Position numbers and translations under genes: made by a program. Positions 21,434 to 30,883 of a stretch of DNA of 64,000 nucleotides are shown piece after piece. The first letter of the stretch is position 1. Each line of letters starts with the position of its first letter. Location: contig BCJU01000001.1 of assembly GCA_001600355.1 (NCBI GenBank), positions 6,904,283 through 6,968,282 of the forward strand, in the 5' to 3' direction. The notes under the pieces were generated by a model that searched no databases, was not told the DNA's origin, and saw nothing but the letters and a program-made list of their open reading frames with translations. The DNA is from Meira nashicola. Lineage: Eukaryota; Basidiomycota; Exobasidiomycetes; Exobasidiales; Brachybasidiaceae.

Positions 21434-22948
21434 ATGATTGTTGATGATTCATTAACTTCATATACAAGAGAAATAGAAGCAAGTTTATATTATACAAATA
21501 ATTGGCTTGCTACTCTTTCCAATTTCCCATCATTAATTCCCTCAAGCGAAGAAAGTACATTAACCTCTCCAGCATATTCTGAATTCAATCTTTCTCCTTT
21601 TTCGACACTTTCTACGCTATCAGAAGACAATAATCAAGATCATCAAAATCTACAAAACGATCATTCTTTCTTCGAGACATACAAGATTGAAGATCTAAAT
21701 TTAAATTTGGTACAAGAGAATGAAAGTTTGCCTCAATCTTTAAATGATTTAGCTGAAATGATTTTATACGACCATCATAAAGAAGTTGGTAAAATTCAGC
21801 AAGATAATCTTTTAGGGTTATGTGATACAAAAGCTACAATGTCTCAAGCAAATCTTTCATCCGAGAGAATGTATACGGACTTAAATTCGTTGCGACAAAG
21901 TTGGAACCCATTCTTGGAACAAGTGTATCCTATGAATAACTTAATTTCAAATGAATATATTCAACGTCAATACTATCCAAATTTAAGTTCGCAAGGAAGC
22001 TTTGTTGAACCTACAAAAAGGGTGGAAAAGCGTCGTCAATCGAATGAATTTGAAGATATGATGAAATACTTATCCAATGTATACCCAGAAAGTACATCAG
22101 AAGGACAAGTGTCATCGATTAATAATAGACAAAGGAGAAGTGGTTCTTTTATTACTTCAACAAATCAAACTTGTACAGGGTCACAAAAACAACGATTGAT
22201 AAAAAGACATCGATCACATACAGATGCTTCGATGTTGTTCACTAGACAAAGTATTGGAAATTTAGATTTTTCACCTCCACTTCCCGCTGGACAATGTTCT
22301 AGTGATCACTTTAAAATGATTGGACAAGCAGCAATAAATGCAATAAAAAGGGAAAGATCAGATAGTTTTGCTTCATCTACGTTAACAGATCAACAAGATA
22401 ATAAAAGCACTGTTCGAGATGAACAAAATAGACAAAAGAGTAAACGATATTACGAAAGAAAGAAAGCTCAAAATTTTGCAACGACGGCACTTTGTACTGC
22501 TTTGGATGCTTGGCAAGCAATATTTTCTACATCTTCACAAACAATAGAATTACCGGAAATAATAAGTGGTGAAGAAGTGACAGCAGAAACAATACAAACT
22601 TCCTCATCTCAAAGAAAGAAGCTATATAAAATTGCACAAAGGAACGAAGAAACACGTCAAATTCGAACAATCATGTCTTCTGCAAAAAGGTTAGAAAGTT
22701 TATTGAAATCTACTCCTTCTTCTGAAATTACAAAGATTATCGTTTTGCATCGTCAATTTTCCAATAGAAGGGATAAATCTACTATTGAAATGTTTGATCA
22801 TTTATCCAATTTAGAAGCGGGATTGTGTATTTGGTTAGATCATATTCATTCTTGGTCAGATTTGGTTTTAGCAGAGAAAAGGTTAGCGGATATACACACA
22901 GGCAAGCCAGTTCAAGGATTGATCTCTTTATTATCGAATATATCCTGA
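21434..22948 (+). CDS. Unrecognised 504-aa protein, possible nuclear regulator
   Basis: I do not recognise this gene. The first ~300 residues are Ser/Thr/Asn/Gln-rich and look disordered, with basic clusters (KRVEKRRQS, NNRQRRS, KRHRSH). Around residue 335 a strongly basic segment (RQKSKRYYERKKAQ) leads into a predicted helix (FATTALCTALDAWQAIF). After a polar Ser/Glu-rich linker there is a second basic helix (QRKKLYKIAQR, then RLESLLKS). The order basic segment, helix, loop, helix faintly recalls bHLH proteins, with YERKK in place of ER-x-RR, but the match is too weak to call. The C-terminal ~100 residues look folded and helical (EMFDHLSNLEAGLCIWLDHIHSW). There is no signal peptide or membrane helix. 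Single exon with a TATA box. It converges on the catalase gene with a 69-bp gap. Confidence 0.75.
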   Translation: MIVDDSLTSYTREIEASLYYTNNWLATLSNFPSLIPSSEESTLTSPAYSEFNLSPFSTLSTLSEDNNQDHQNLQNDHSFFETYKIEDLNLNLVQENESLPQSLNDLAEMILYDHHKEVGKIQQDNLLGLCDTKATMSQANLSSERMYTDLNSLRQSWNPFLEQVYPMNNLISNEYIQRQYYPNLSSQGSFVEPTKRVEKRRQSNEFEDMMKYLSNVYPESTSEGQVSSINNRQRRSGSFITSTNQTCTGSQKQRLIKRHRSHTDASMLFTRQSIGNLDFSPPLPAGQCSSDHFKMIGQAAINAIKRERSDSFASSTLTDQQDNKSTVRDEQNRQKSKRYYERKKAQNFATTALCTALDAWQAIFSTSSQTIELPEIISGEEVTAETIQTSSSQRKKLYKIAQRNEETRQIRTIMSSAKRLESLLKSTPSSEITKIIVLHRQFSNRRDKSTIEMFDHLSNLEAGLCIWLDHIHSWSDLVLAEKRLADIHTGKPVQGLISLLSNIS

Positions 22949-23017
22949 CATGTATGTAAATCATAAAGAATATTATTCATTTCGTGAAATATATAAAAAG
23001 GAAAGATAAACAGTATT

Positions 23018-24769
23018 CTAATGACCATTTAAACCGTTAACATCAGTACCATTTGTAGGATGAACTGTTTTACCGTTGATAAAATCGGCAGCTGCTTTAA
23101 CACCATTTGCCACTGATTCTTTGGCGGCAGAAGTGAAATCACCTGCTTTTTCTGCAGCTTTTTGTTGGGGTGACTTGTATGATTCCAACATTTGTAAAGC
23201 ATCAGCATTTGCTTCAAAGTTATGTGAACCGATAAACTTCAATTCTTTTAATGGCTTTTGCCATGTTCCTTTTTCTAATTTCAAGTTGTTTGCAATTGTA
23301 TTTCCTAAATCTTCATCAACTAACCACCAAATATTAACGGCTTGTGTAATACTTTGTTTATCGCGAGAAGTACTCATATGTCCACTAATTTCTCCCTTGA
23401 TATTCTCACGATCTTGTTCGCTAAATACTCTTCTGTATAATTCACGTGGTTGTTCAAAATCTTTAGAACTGACTCCTGATAAGAATGAAATTGCTGGACC
23501 ACCACCGCCTGCACTCTTTGCTAAATCATAAGGACGAGGTTTCAATGTTGGAGGATTGATTGATGATAAATGAACTGCACGTCCACCTTGATTTTCAAAA
23601 GCCATTTGACCGTCACGTTGCATAGTATAAAGATGATAAGGTACTTGAGGACGATTAACGGGTAATTGTTGATAATTTGTTCCTACACGATGACGATGAG
23701 TATCGTGATAACTGAATAAACGACTTTGTAAAACTGGATCTGCACTTGGTTCAATTCCAGGTACTAAAGTTGAAGGTGCGAATGCAACTTGTTCAATTTC
23801 AGAGAAATAATTTGCAACGTTTTGATTTAATTCCATTTCACCTAATGGTTTCAAAGGGAACTTTTTACGATCCCAAGTACGTGTTAAATCGAAAACGTCC
23901 AAGCCAGCTGCATCAGCTTCAGCTTGAGTGGCTAATTGATATTTAATATCCCACTTTGGATAATCTCCTTTTTCGATTGCGTTATATAAATCGAGTTGAT
24001 GAACGTCAGGAGATTGTTTACCTGCTTCTTCAGATGTAAAGTTTGCAGTACCTTGTTGAGATAAAATATGAAATTGACAATAATGCCATTCTCCATGATT
24101 ATTAACGAATTTAAACGTATGACCTGAATAACCTTGCATTTCACGCCAACTACGTGGAATACCACGTGGTCCAAATAAGTACATAAATTGATGAACAGAT
24201 TCAGGATTTTGACTCATATATTCCCAAAATTGAGTTGAATCATCTGCATGTGTAGCGTGTGATTGAGGATGACGCTTTTGTGTATGAATAAAAGTTGGAA
24301 ACTTTGCTGGATCACGAATGAAGAAGATTGGTGTATTATTAAAAACCCAATCCATATTACCTTCTTCTGTTCGGAATTTTACTGAAAATCCACGAGGATC
24401 ACGAGCTGCATCAGGACTACCTGATTCACCACCAACAGTTGAAAAACGAGCAGTGATTGGACAAACGGTACCGGGAACAGAAAAGATCTTTGCACATGTT
24501 AATTCTGGAATTGGATGTGTAAGTTTAAAATGACCGTGAGCACCACCTCCTTTTGCATGAACAACACGTTCAGGAATACGTTCTCTATCAAAATGAGACA
24601 ATAATTCAACTAAATGAATATCTTGTAAAAGGAGAGGTCCATTATTAGATGATCGTTGAGCTTCATAAGGATGACTAACTGGTGCACCAAATGCGGTTGA
24701 GTATACACCACCTTGTCCCCAAGAATCCTCTGCGAATTTCGGTGTGGGAAGATGTTCACCTGGAGCCAT
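23018..24769 (-). CDS. Heme catalase
   Basis: Degrades hydrogen peroxide. The 583-aa single-exon protein has all the catalase landmarks. The catalytic His71 is in FDRERIPERVVHAKGGGAHG (60-79), and the distal Asn pair (144-145) is in FNNTPIFFIRDP. The proximal heme motif RLFSYHDTHRHR (350-361) places Tyr354 as the iron ligand with Arg350. The length fits the small-to-medium subunit class with a C-terminal extension but no full flavodoxin-like domain. The C-terminus (NGLNGH) is not a PTS1 and there is no signal peptide, so a cytosolic enzyme is likely. It has a TATA box about 70 nt upstream, as expected for a stress-inducible gene. Confidence 0.96.
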   Translation of the reverse strand: MAPGEHLPTPKFAEDSWGQGGVYSTAFGAPVSHPYEAQRSSNNGPLLLQDIHLVELLSHFDRERIPERVVHAKGGGAHGHFKLTHPIPELTCAKIFSVPGTVCPITARFSTVGGESGSPDAARDPRGFSVKFRTEEGNMDWVFNNTPIFFIRDPAKFPTFIHTQKRHPQSHATHADDSTQFWEYMSQNPESVHQFMYLFGPRGIPRSWREMQGYSGHTFKFVNNHGEWHYCQFHILSQQGTANFTSEEAGKQSPDVHQLDLYNAIEKGDYPKWDIKYQLATQAEADAAGLDVFDLTRTWDRKKFPLKPLGEMELNQNVANYFSEIEQVAFAPSTLVPGIEPSADPVLQSRLFSYHDTHRHRVGTNYQQLPVNRPQVPYHLYTMQRDGQMAFENQGGRAVHLSSINPPTLKPRPYDLAKSAGGGGPAISFLSGVSSKDFEQPRELYRRVFSEQDRENIKGEISGHMSTSRDKQSITQAVNIWWLVDEDLGNTIANNLKLEKGTWQKPLKELKFIGSHNFEANADALQMLESYKSPQQKAAEKAGDFTSAAKESVANGVKAAADFINGKTVHPTNGTDVNGLNGH

Positions 24770-24838
24770 TTTGAATAATTAATGAAAATGTAAAAATGGT
24801 TGTGGTAAGAATAAAAACATATAAATCAATAATATCAG

Positions 24839-24848
24839 TTTATATATA
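24839..24848 (-). promoter_or_regulatory. TATA box of the catalase gene
   Basis: TATATATAAA on the minus strand, 70-79 nt upstream of the ATG at 24769. Confidence 0.6.
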
Positions 24849-25454
24849 TTTTAAAACCAACAGTCATCTCCACCTTTTTATTAAATGGAGGCCGAAATTA
24901 AAGGCCGACGATTGGCCGTCGAAATGCCAATAAGATAATTCCAATTAAAAATTCCATTCTTTAAAAAACGGTGAACCCTTTAGGTAACCATTATTTGTCA
25001 GCGCAATATCACTTTGCCAAAGCTGATCGATGCAGGGTGCAATCTCCACATTGGGTACCCTTTAAACATGTCTTTTGTGCGCGAAAGTTTCTGATATATT
25101 TAGCGTGTTTTCTTATTGGCTCACTTTTCAAGAATCTATTACTAAGCAATATGCTTTTTAATTGATACAGATTCCAATACATAAATTGGCCACCTGTCTA
25201 CATAGCCCAGATAAAATCAAGATTGGTGGGAGGTAAAGGAAGAAATTTAATCTTAAAAATGTTCTACGCCTTTACGCCCCAACGGGCTCCCGGGCTCATA
25301 ATATACTGACTTGACCAACGGGCCTATCAAAGTAACGCGTTCTAGCAGCACTTGCATCACTACGCCCAATTTATCATTTGGCGTCTAAACGTTCTTGGCT
25401 CCGAGGTGGGGAAGTTTAAAGAATTTCTTAAAAATGAAAAAGGGGATGAAATGG
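24849..25454. other. Intergenic region between divergent genes
   Basis: Shared upstream region of the catalase and the small secreted protein. It holds a GC-rich patch at 25265-25330. No gene is seen. Confidence 0.5.
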
Positions 25455-25462
25455 TATAAAAG
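25455..25462 (+). promoter_or_regulatory. TATA box of the small secreted protein gene
   Basis: TATAAAAG lies 108-115 nt upstream of the ATG at 25570. A second AT-rich candidate (about 25500-25506) is about 65 nt upstream. Confidence 0.45.
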
Positions 25463-25569
25463 AAAGTGAGATGATAAAGGATTTACTTCACCTTCTTTTT
25501 ATATATCCAAATCCTTTCTTATAACCAACAAGCTGGCCTTGTTCTTATTATTTATTCTTACAAAAAAAA

Positions 25570-25896
25570 ATGAAATTCTCACACCCGATCACGGTAACTT
25601 TGACATTTTGTGTCTTTTTCGCTTTTTCAGCAATTGAAATCGTTCAAGCATCTCCAAAAGACAATTTATTAAATGAAATTCATCTTCAAGCTCGAGGTGG
25701 TTGTATGTCTTGCATGAGACCTTCAAGACCAAATAATAACAATAATCCTCTTGGTTTACAACCTGTTAATCTTGGACCTCAACAAGCAAACCTTCCAAAT
25801 CACGGTCCAACTGGTGGCGGTCCAGGTTTCGTTGGTCAAGCTCCTCCTCCGCCTCCTGCTCCAGTTCGTCATGATTCCGGGGTTGGCTTTACTTGA
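25570..25896 (+). CDS. Small secreted Pro/Asn/Gly-rich protein
   Basis: A 108-aa protein with a clear signal peptide (hydrophobic residues 8-24, cleavage probably after VQA at 27). The mature part starts with a short charged stretch, then a dibasic-like Ala-Arg before GGCMSCMRPSRP, a CxxC pair at 45-48. The rest is low complexity: an Asn run, Gln/Pro/Gly-rich sequence and a five-Pro run before a short tail. I recognise no family. Size, signal and composition are those of fungal small secreted proteins (candidate effectors or wall-associated peptides). The CxxC could form a disulfide or pair with another protein. The A-rich leader directly before the ATG is typical of a well-translated fungal mRNA. 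Confidence 0.75.
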   Translation: MKFSHPITVTLTFCVFFAFSAIEIVQASPKDNLLNEIHLQARGGCMSCMRPSRPNNNNNPLGLQPVNLGPQQANLPNHGPTGGGPGFVGQAPPPPPAPVRHDSGVGFT

Positions 25897-26122
25897 TTAA
25901 TTTGAATCAGTCCACACAAAATTTAAAAGCCTTCACACTAAAAATCTGTTGAATCTTTCATTGAAAGAACACGATTGAGATTATACATTGTATAGGAGAG
26001 GGAATTGAAATTTTATTTTTATGGTAATAGGAAGTGTATGATGTGCTTGAGATAAAAGAAAGATTAATTGAAGGAGAAATGCTCTTTGCATGCAAATCAT
26101 ATGAGAAAACACGTTGCGCTCT

Positions 26123-28216
26123 CTACAATTCGTCGTGACCACCTGCACCCCAGTTCAATTCATCATCATCTTTAGGTGCACCACCAGCACCTGCTCCGGC
26201 ACCGCCAGCGCTTTCACCGTAAATCTTTGCGGTGATTGGTGCAATTTGTGCTTGTAATTCGCTGAGTTGTTCTTCAATATCTGCAGCTTCTGCTTTAGCA
26301 TTATTCTCCTCCAACCAGTTCTCAGATTCTTTCAATGCTTCTTGGATCTTCTTCTTGTCGTCACTGTCCAATTTGCCACCCAAACCTTCTTTATCATTGA
26401 TGGTAGTCTTTGTAGTGGCGATGAAGTTTTGCAAAGAGTTCAATGCTTCAATACGTTTGCGAACTTCTTCATCTTGTTCGGCAAATTCTTCAGCTTCTTT
26501 GACCATCTTTTGAATTTGTTCTTCAGTCAAACGACCTTTATCGTTGGTGATGGTAACACTTTCGGATTTTCCTGTTCCTTTATCAGCAGCGGAAACTTTC
26601 ATGATTCCGTTTGCGTCCAATTCGAAAGTGACTTCGATTTGTGGTACACCTCGAGGAGCAGGTGGGATACCAGTTAATTCGAATTTACCCAACATGTGGT
26701 TCTGAGACGTCAAAGCACGTTCACCTTCGAACACTTGAATCAAGACAACGTTTTGGTTATCGGCAGCAGTACTGAAAATTTGAGACTTCTTGGTAGGAAT
26801 GACGGTGTTACGTGGGATCAACTTTGTCATCACTCCACCTGTTGTTTCAATACCAAGTGTAAGAGGGTTAACATCAATCAACAAGACATCTGCTGCACCT
26901 TCATCACCGGCCAAAACACCACCTTGAACCGCAGCACCCCAAGCAACAGCTTCATCAGGGTTAATACCTTTACTTGGCTCTTTACCGTCAAAGAATTCTT
27001 TCAACAATTGTTGAACCTTTGGAATACGCGTGGAACCACCGACCAAAACAACATCATCGATATCTTCCTTTTTAACACCAGCATCTTTGATGACTTGTTC
27101 AACGGGCTTCATCGTTTTGCGGAAAAGGTCTGCGTTCAATTCTTCGAATTTAGCACGAGTCAAGGTTTCTGACAAGTCCTTTCCGTCAAAGAAGCTTTCG
27201 ATTTCAATTTTTGTGGACATTTGACTGGACAACGTACGCTTTGCACGTTCAACTTCACGACGAAGTTTACCCACACTGCGCTTGTTACCAGATGCGTCCA
27301 AACCTTCCTTCTTCTTGAATTGTTTGAGAATATATTCGGAGACACGGTTATCGAAATCTTCACCACCCAAATGAGTATCACCAGCAGTAGCCAAGACTTC
27401 AAATACACCATCTTCGATAGATAAAAGAGAAACATCGAAAGTACCACCACCCAAATCATACACAATGATTTGAGAGTCACCCTTCTTGTCCAAACCGTAT
27501 GCAATTGCTGCAGCTGTGGGTTCGTTGACGATACGCAAAACGGTCAAACCGGCAATTGTACCTGCATCCTTTGTGGCTTGACGTTGGGCGTCATTGAAGT
27601 ATGCTGGAACGGTAACAACGGCGTGAGTGACCTTGTGGCCTAAATAAGCTTCTGCTGTTTCTTTCATCTTTTGCAAGACCATGGCAGAGATTTCTTCAGG
27701 AGTGAATGTACGGGTACTTCCGCGAACTTCAACAGAGATAGCAGCTTTTCCGTCCCGTTCAACCAATTTGAAGGGGAAGTGACGAGCATCTTTCTTGACA
27801 TCAGGATCGTTCCATGCACGACCAATTAAACGCTTGGCATCAAAGATTGTACGTTCTGGATTTTGTGCAGCTTGATTCTTTGCAGCGTCACCAATTAAAC
27901 GTTCATCATCACCGAAAGCGACCCAAGAAGGAGTGATACGATTACCTTGATCGTTTGCAATAATTTCTACACGACCTTTACGTTGAACACCGACACATGA
28001 ATATGTTGTACCCAAATCAATACCGATAACAGCCCCATATTCTGAACGTTTATCTTCAGCAGCCATTACGCCAGTTGAAGTAGATGTGAAGGAAGAAATC
28101 AAAGCAAACAAAGCAACGAAAGCCAACAAAACGTTGACGACAGAGAGAGAAGCAAACATGCTTCTTTTGTGATTTGCCCTTTGCGACGGCCTTGAGCCGC
28201 GAGATGGGTAAGCCAT
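26123..28216 (-). CDS. KAR2: ER Hsp70 chaperone BiP/Kar2
   Basis: The ER-lumen Hsp70 that drives protein import and folding and senses unfolded proteins. It is 697 aa from the ATG at 28216 (good context, AAAATGGC). A second in-frame ATG at 28159 immediately precedes the hydrophobic signal core ([20 protein letters not shown]) and is an alternative start. Nucleotide-binding motifs are [11 protein letters not shown] (65-74), [15 protein letters not shown] and [14 protein letters not shown]. The linker is [15 protein letters not shown], followed by the substrate-binding beta domain and helical lid. The protein ends in HDEL, the fungal ER-retention signal. No intron. Codon use is more GC-rich than in neighbouring genes, as expected for a highly expressed gene. 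Confidence 0.98.
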   Translation of the reverse strand: MAYPSRGSRPSQRANHKRSMFASLSVVNVLLAFVALFALISSFTSTSTGVMAAEDKRSEYGAVIGIDLGTTYSCVGVQRKGRVEIIANDQGNRITPSWVAFGDDERLIGDAAKNQAAQNPERTIFDAKRLIGRAWNDPDVKKDARHFPFKLVERDGKAAISVEVRGSTRTFTPEEISAMVLQKMKETAEAYLGHKVTHAVVTVPAYFNDAQRQATKDAGTIAGLTVLRIVNEPTAAAIAYGLDKKGDSQIIVYDLGGGTFDVSLLSIEDGVFEVLATAGDTHLGGEDFDNRVSEYILKQFKKKEGLDASGNKRSVGKLRREVERAKRTLSSQMSTKIEIESFFDGKDLSETLTRAKFEELNADLFRKTMKPVEQVIKDAGVKKEDIDDVVLVGGSTRIPKVQQLLKEFFDGKEPSKGINPDEAVAWGAAVQGGVLAGDEGAADVLLIDVNPLTLGIETTGGVMTKLIPRNTVIPTKKSQIFSTAADNQNVVLIQVFEGERALTSQNHMLGKFELTGIPPAPRGVPQIEVTFELDANGIMKVSAADKGTGKSESVTITNDKGRLTEEQIQKMVKEAEEFAEQDEEVRKRIEALNSLQNFIATTKTTINDKEGLGGKLDSDDKKKIQEALKESENWLEENNAKAEAADIEEQLSELQAQIAPITAKIYGESAGGAGAGAGGAPKDDDELNWGAGGHDEL

Positions 28217-29131
28217 TTTATCAAGGAGGTAAAGCAAATCAATCAGATAGATGCGTTGAAAATTTGAAGTGACCAATGTTGATCGGTTCACCAATGCTGA
28301 TGATGGTTGGTTAGGAAGATGTTTTGCCAAAAGATTGAGTACTTATTACTTTCCTCTCACCCGCACACTACTCACCAAGGGAATCTTCTCGTTTTACGGT
28401 AATCGAGTGGAACGATATTTAAGCGGGGAGTAAGGCACTTGAACAGTCTATTCGGCTGAAGAGTCTGCCACGCACGCATTGCACACGTCGACGGTTCATG
28501 ATTTAAGGTGTGTCTGACACGTATACGCACAACGCAATGCACAAGAGCGGCGCTGCCCCCCTTAGTGCATTTTATGCTTCCACGTCGACAAGCTTTAAGC
28601 CCAGAGATGAGGCTAAGCTTGCAAATTAAGGAGGCCATCTCGAGATTTCGTTTGGCTTCTACGGTTACCCGCGCCAGCAAGGCCAGCAAACGCACGCAAT
28701 ACCGCTTAAAATATACGTTTATCCTAGGGCGTGGCAAAACTTACCTGATCACGGGACTAAGATTGTAAGAGATTCGGGAGGCCGTTGCAGATGTTTTTTT
28801 ACGCAAGATCCCATCGGCTTAATTCTAGTAAATATGATCATGCTTGAGACACTTATGAACTGACTTTTACGGTAGAAGCACATCCTGAACTACGATTATG
28901 AGCATAAAAGAAATGGATTTCATACAACAAACATTCCCAAATGCTTCTTGAGAGATGTTCGTTTCTTGCATACATGTACAAAGATGTATAGCTTTTGGAA
29001 CAGTGTATGAAAGACTGTTTGTAATACAATGTGCTAAATGTGCGGTATTGTGGTGAATAGTGGAACAAGAAAGGTGGAACAAATGATTTAATAAAACCAC
29101 TTGTCCTTTATTAAGCGAAATGTCAATAAAT
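28217..29131. other. Intergenic region with the KAR2 promoter
   Basis: About 915 bp. The half near KAR2 holds GC-rich sequence (28430-28760) with two GCACGCA motifs (28472, 28692). A GAATCTTC dyad at 28381 could be half of a heat-shock element, but a third unit is missing. The part near 29.1 kb is the 3' region of the uL2 gene. No gene is seen. Confidence 0.5.
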
Positions 29132-30196
29132 TTATGCATCTCCCTTCTTGAAGACAGTACCACGGATAAGACCAGTACGGCGAGCAGCAATGAGACCAGC
29201 TTTTTGACCTGGAGGAGCATCACGAGGAACGGTAGATGCCTTACCAATGTGTTGATGGTTACCACCTCCGTGAGGGTGATCAACTGGGTTCATAGCAACA
29301 CCACGAGTCTTGGGCCAAGAGTTGCGCTTGACCTTGAATTTGTGGAATGCACGACCAGCCTTGAGCAATGGCTTATCGATACGACCACCACCGGCAACGA
29401 TACCAACGGTAGCACGGCTTGAGCTTGGAACGATCTTCTTGGCACCAGATGGCAAACGGATACGGGTAGTCTTACCATCGATGTCGTGTCCGATGATGGT
29501 GGCGTAGTTTCCGGATGTACGGGCCAAAGTTCCTCTGTCTCCAACTTTGCTTTCGACGTTGCAGACGATGGAACCTTCGGGTAAGGAGATCAAAGGCAAA
29601 ACGTTACCAACGTTGACGACAGCCTTCTTTCCGGCGTAAACGAATTGACCGGTTGACATACCTTCAGTTGCAATGAAGGTTTCAACACGGGTCTTGTAAC
29701 GGTAAGGGTCACGGAAAGCGACACGGGCCAAAGGAGCACCACTGTATATCGGATAAGGGAAAAAGAATAAAACTTGTCAGAATGCTGATCTGTAGGATGT
29801 GTAGAAGAGGTGTTGAGGCTGCGACTGAAGTGCTGTTGTGTAGAATGTCGAATGTAGGTTTCCAAATCACATGTGAATAGATATTTCTTTTTTGAGAACC
29901 TTCCGTATTCATCTATGTCTGTTCCATGCCATCTTGAAAATCAAATGTTATCACTAGTCGCACATGTCGAGTATCACTTCCAGCCCATCAAACATGCACA
30001 TACAACAACCTCATCCTTCCTTCTCATCAAATACTCACCGTCCAGCATCGTGGATGATCTCTTTCACAACACCGCGAATGTAACCATTTCTCTCTGCGAA
30101 ATCGAGGTTGCGCAATTTAGCAGGAGCCTTGTTGTGATGAGTGTGGCTTCTGAAAATACCACCGCTCTTTCTTTGCGAACGAATGACACGACCCAT
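29132..30196 (-). CDS. RPL2: Large-subunit ribosomal protein uL2 (L2/L8), two exons
   Basis: A core protein of the 60S subunit next to the peptidyl-transferase centre. Exon 1 (30039-30196) encodes the N-terminus beginning [10 protein letters not shown]. Exon 2 (29132-29741) encodes the rest, giving 255 aa. The 297-nt phase-2 intron (29742-30038, GTGAGT donor, ATACAG acceptor) is the longest in the window and interrupts the Arg codon of HDAGR/GAPLA. The invariant uL2 signatures are [21 protein letters not shown] and [19 protein letters not shown]; the first contains the conserved His at the ribosomal active-centre side. Biased codon use supports high expression. A long 5' intron is common in ribosomal-protein genes. 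Confidence 0.98.
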
Positions 30197-30883
30197 ATTG
30201 AAAAATTCCTCAAAGTGATGACGGGGTGGTGTGGGTGTGGTAACTTCAAAAGATCGAGAAAGTGTGAATTGACAATCCTTCTTGAATCGTTTCTACACTG
30301 ACAGGCATATAAGGTGCCAATTTACCTCTCTACTTACCCTATGCGCGCGCTATAGACCACTTGTTTCTTAATTGCCAGGTTTGGCCCTTGTAGCGCATAT
30401 CTTTTTTGAATTGGCAGTTTGGCCCAACTTCACGCGTACAGCATCCGCAGCGCTGCGCATTGAATTTTTTACCATTTGATTCTGTGCACGTGAGAAGCAA
30501 TTCAACGCGAGTGCAAAGTTTTGGGCAGGTGGAGATCGGCAAATGCATTTGCGGCTAAATGCAGCCGTAATGGTAGGCATTAATCCATCATCGCATCGAA
30601 AAATGAGTAAGTATTTCATCAATTTTGTGTTCAGGATGATAACCCAATACATTACAAAGTTCAAGCTCAACAGTCGGACGATGTTCGCGCATCGATTAAT
30701 ATGACCGAGCACCATTCTGCAATACTGAAATGCCGCATTGAGTCTAGATTGAGAATAAAATGTTGACCAACTCTTTTTTATCTTTGATCATTTGCAGAAA
30801 TTAATTCACATTAAAATACAAAAATTTCACATATACAAAAAATTTTAAGGAGATAGAGCATTACTGGTATACTTTTATGTCAT
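30197..30883. other. Intergenic spacer
   Basis: About 690 bp. It contains the uL2 promoter and the 3' region of the SSXT-domain gene. GC-rich words occur near 30340-30360 and 30435-30460. Overlapping short open stretches lack motifs. No gene is called. Confidence 0.5.

Noticed and set aside
28381..28388. GAATCTTC heat-shock-element-like dyad upstream of KAR2.
   Set aside because: Only two inverted units; functional elements need at least three, and chance occurrence is likely.
29742..30038. Long uL2 intron searched for a C/D snoRNA (TTGATGA near its 5' end, CTGA near its 3' end).
   Set aside because: The boxes are about 250 nt apart with no terminal stem; too long for a C/D snoRNA.
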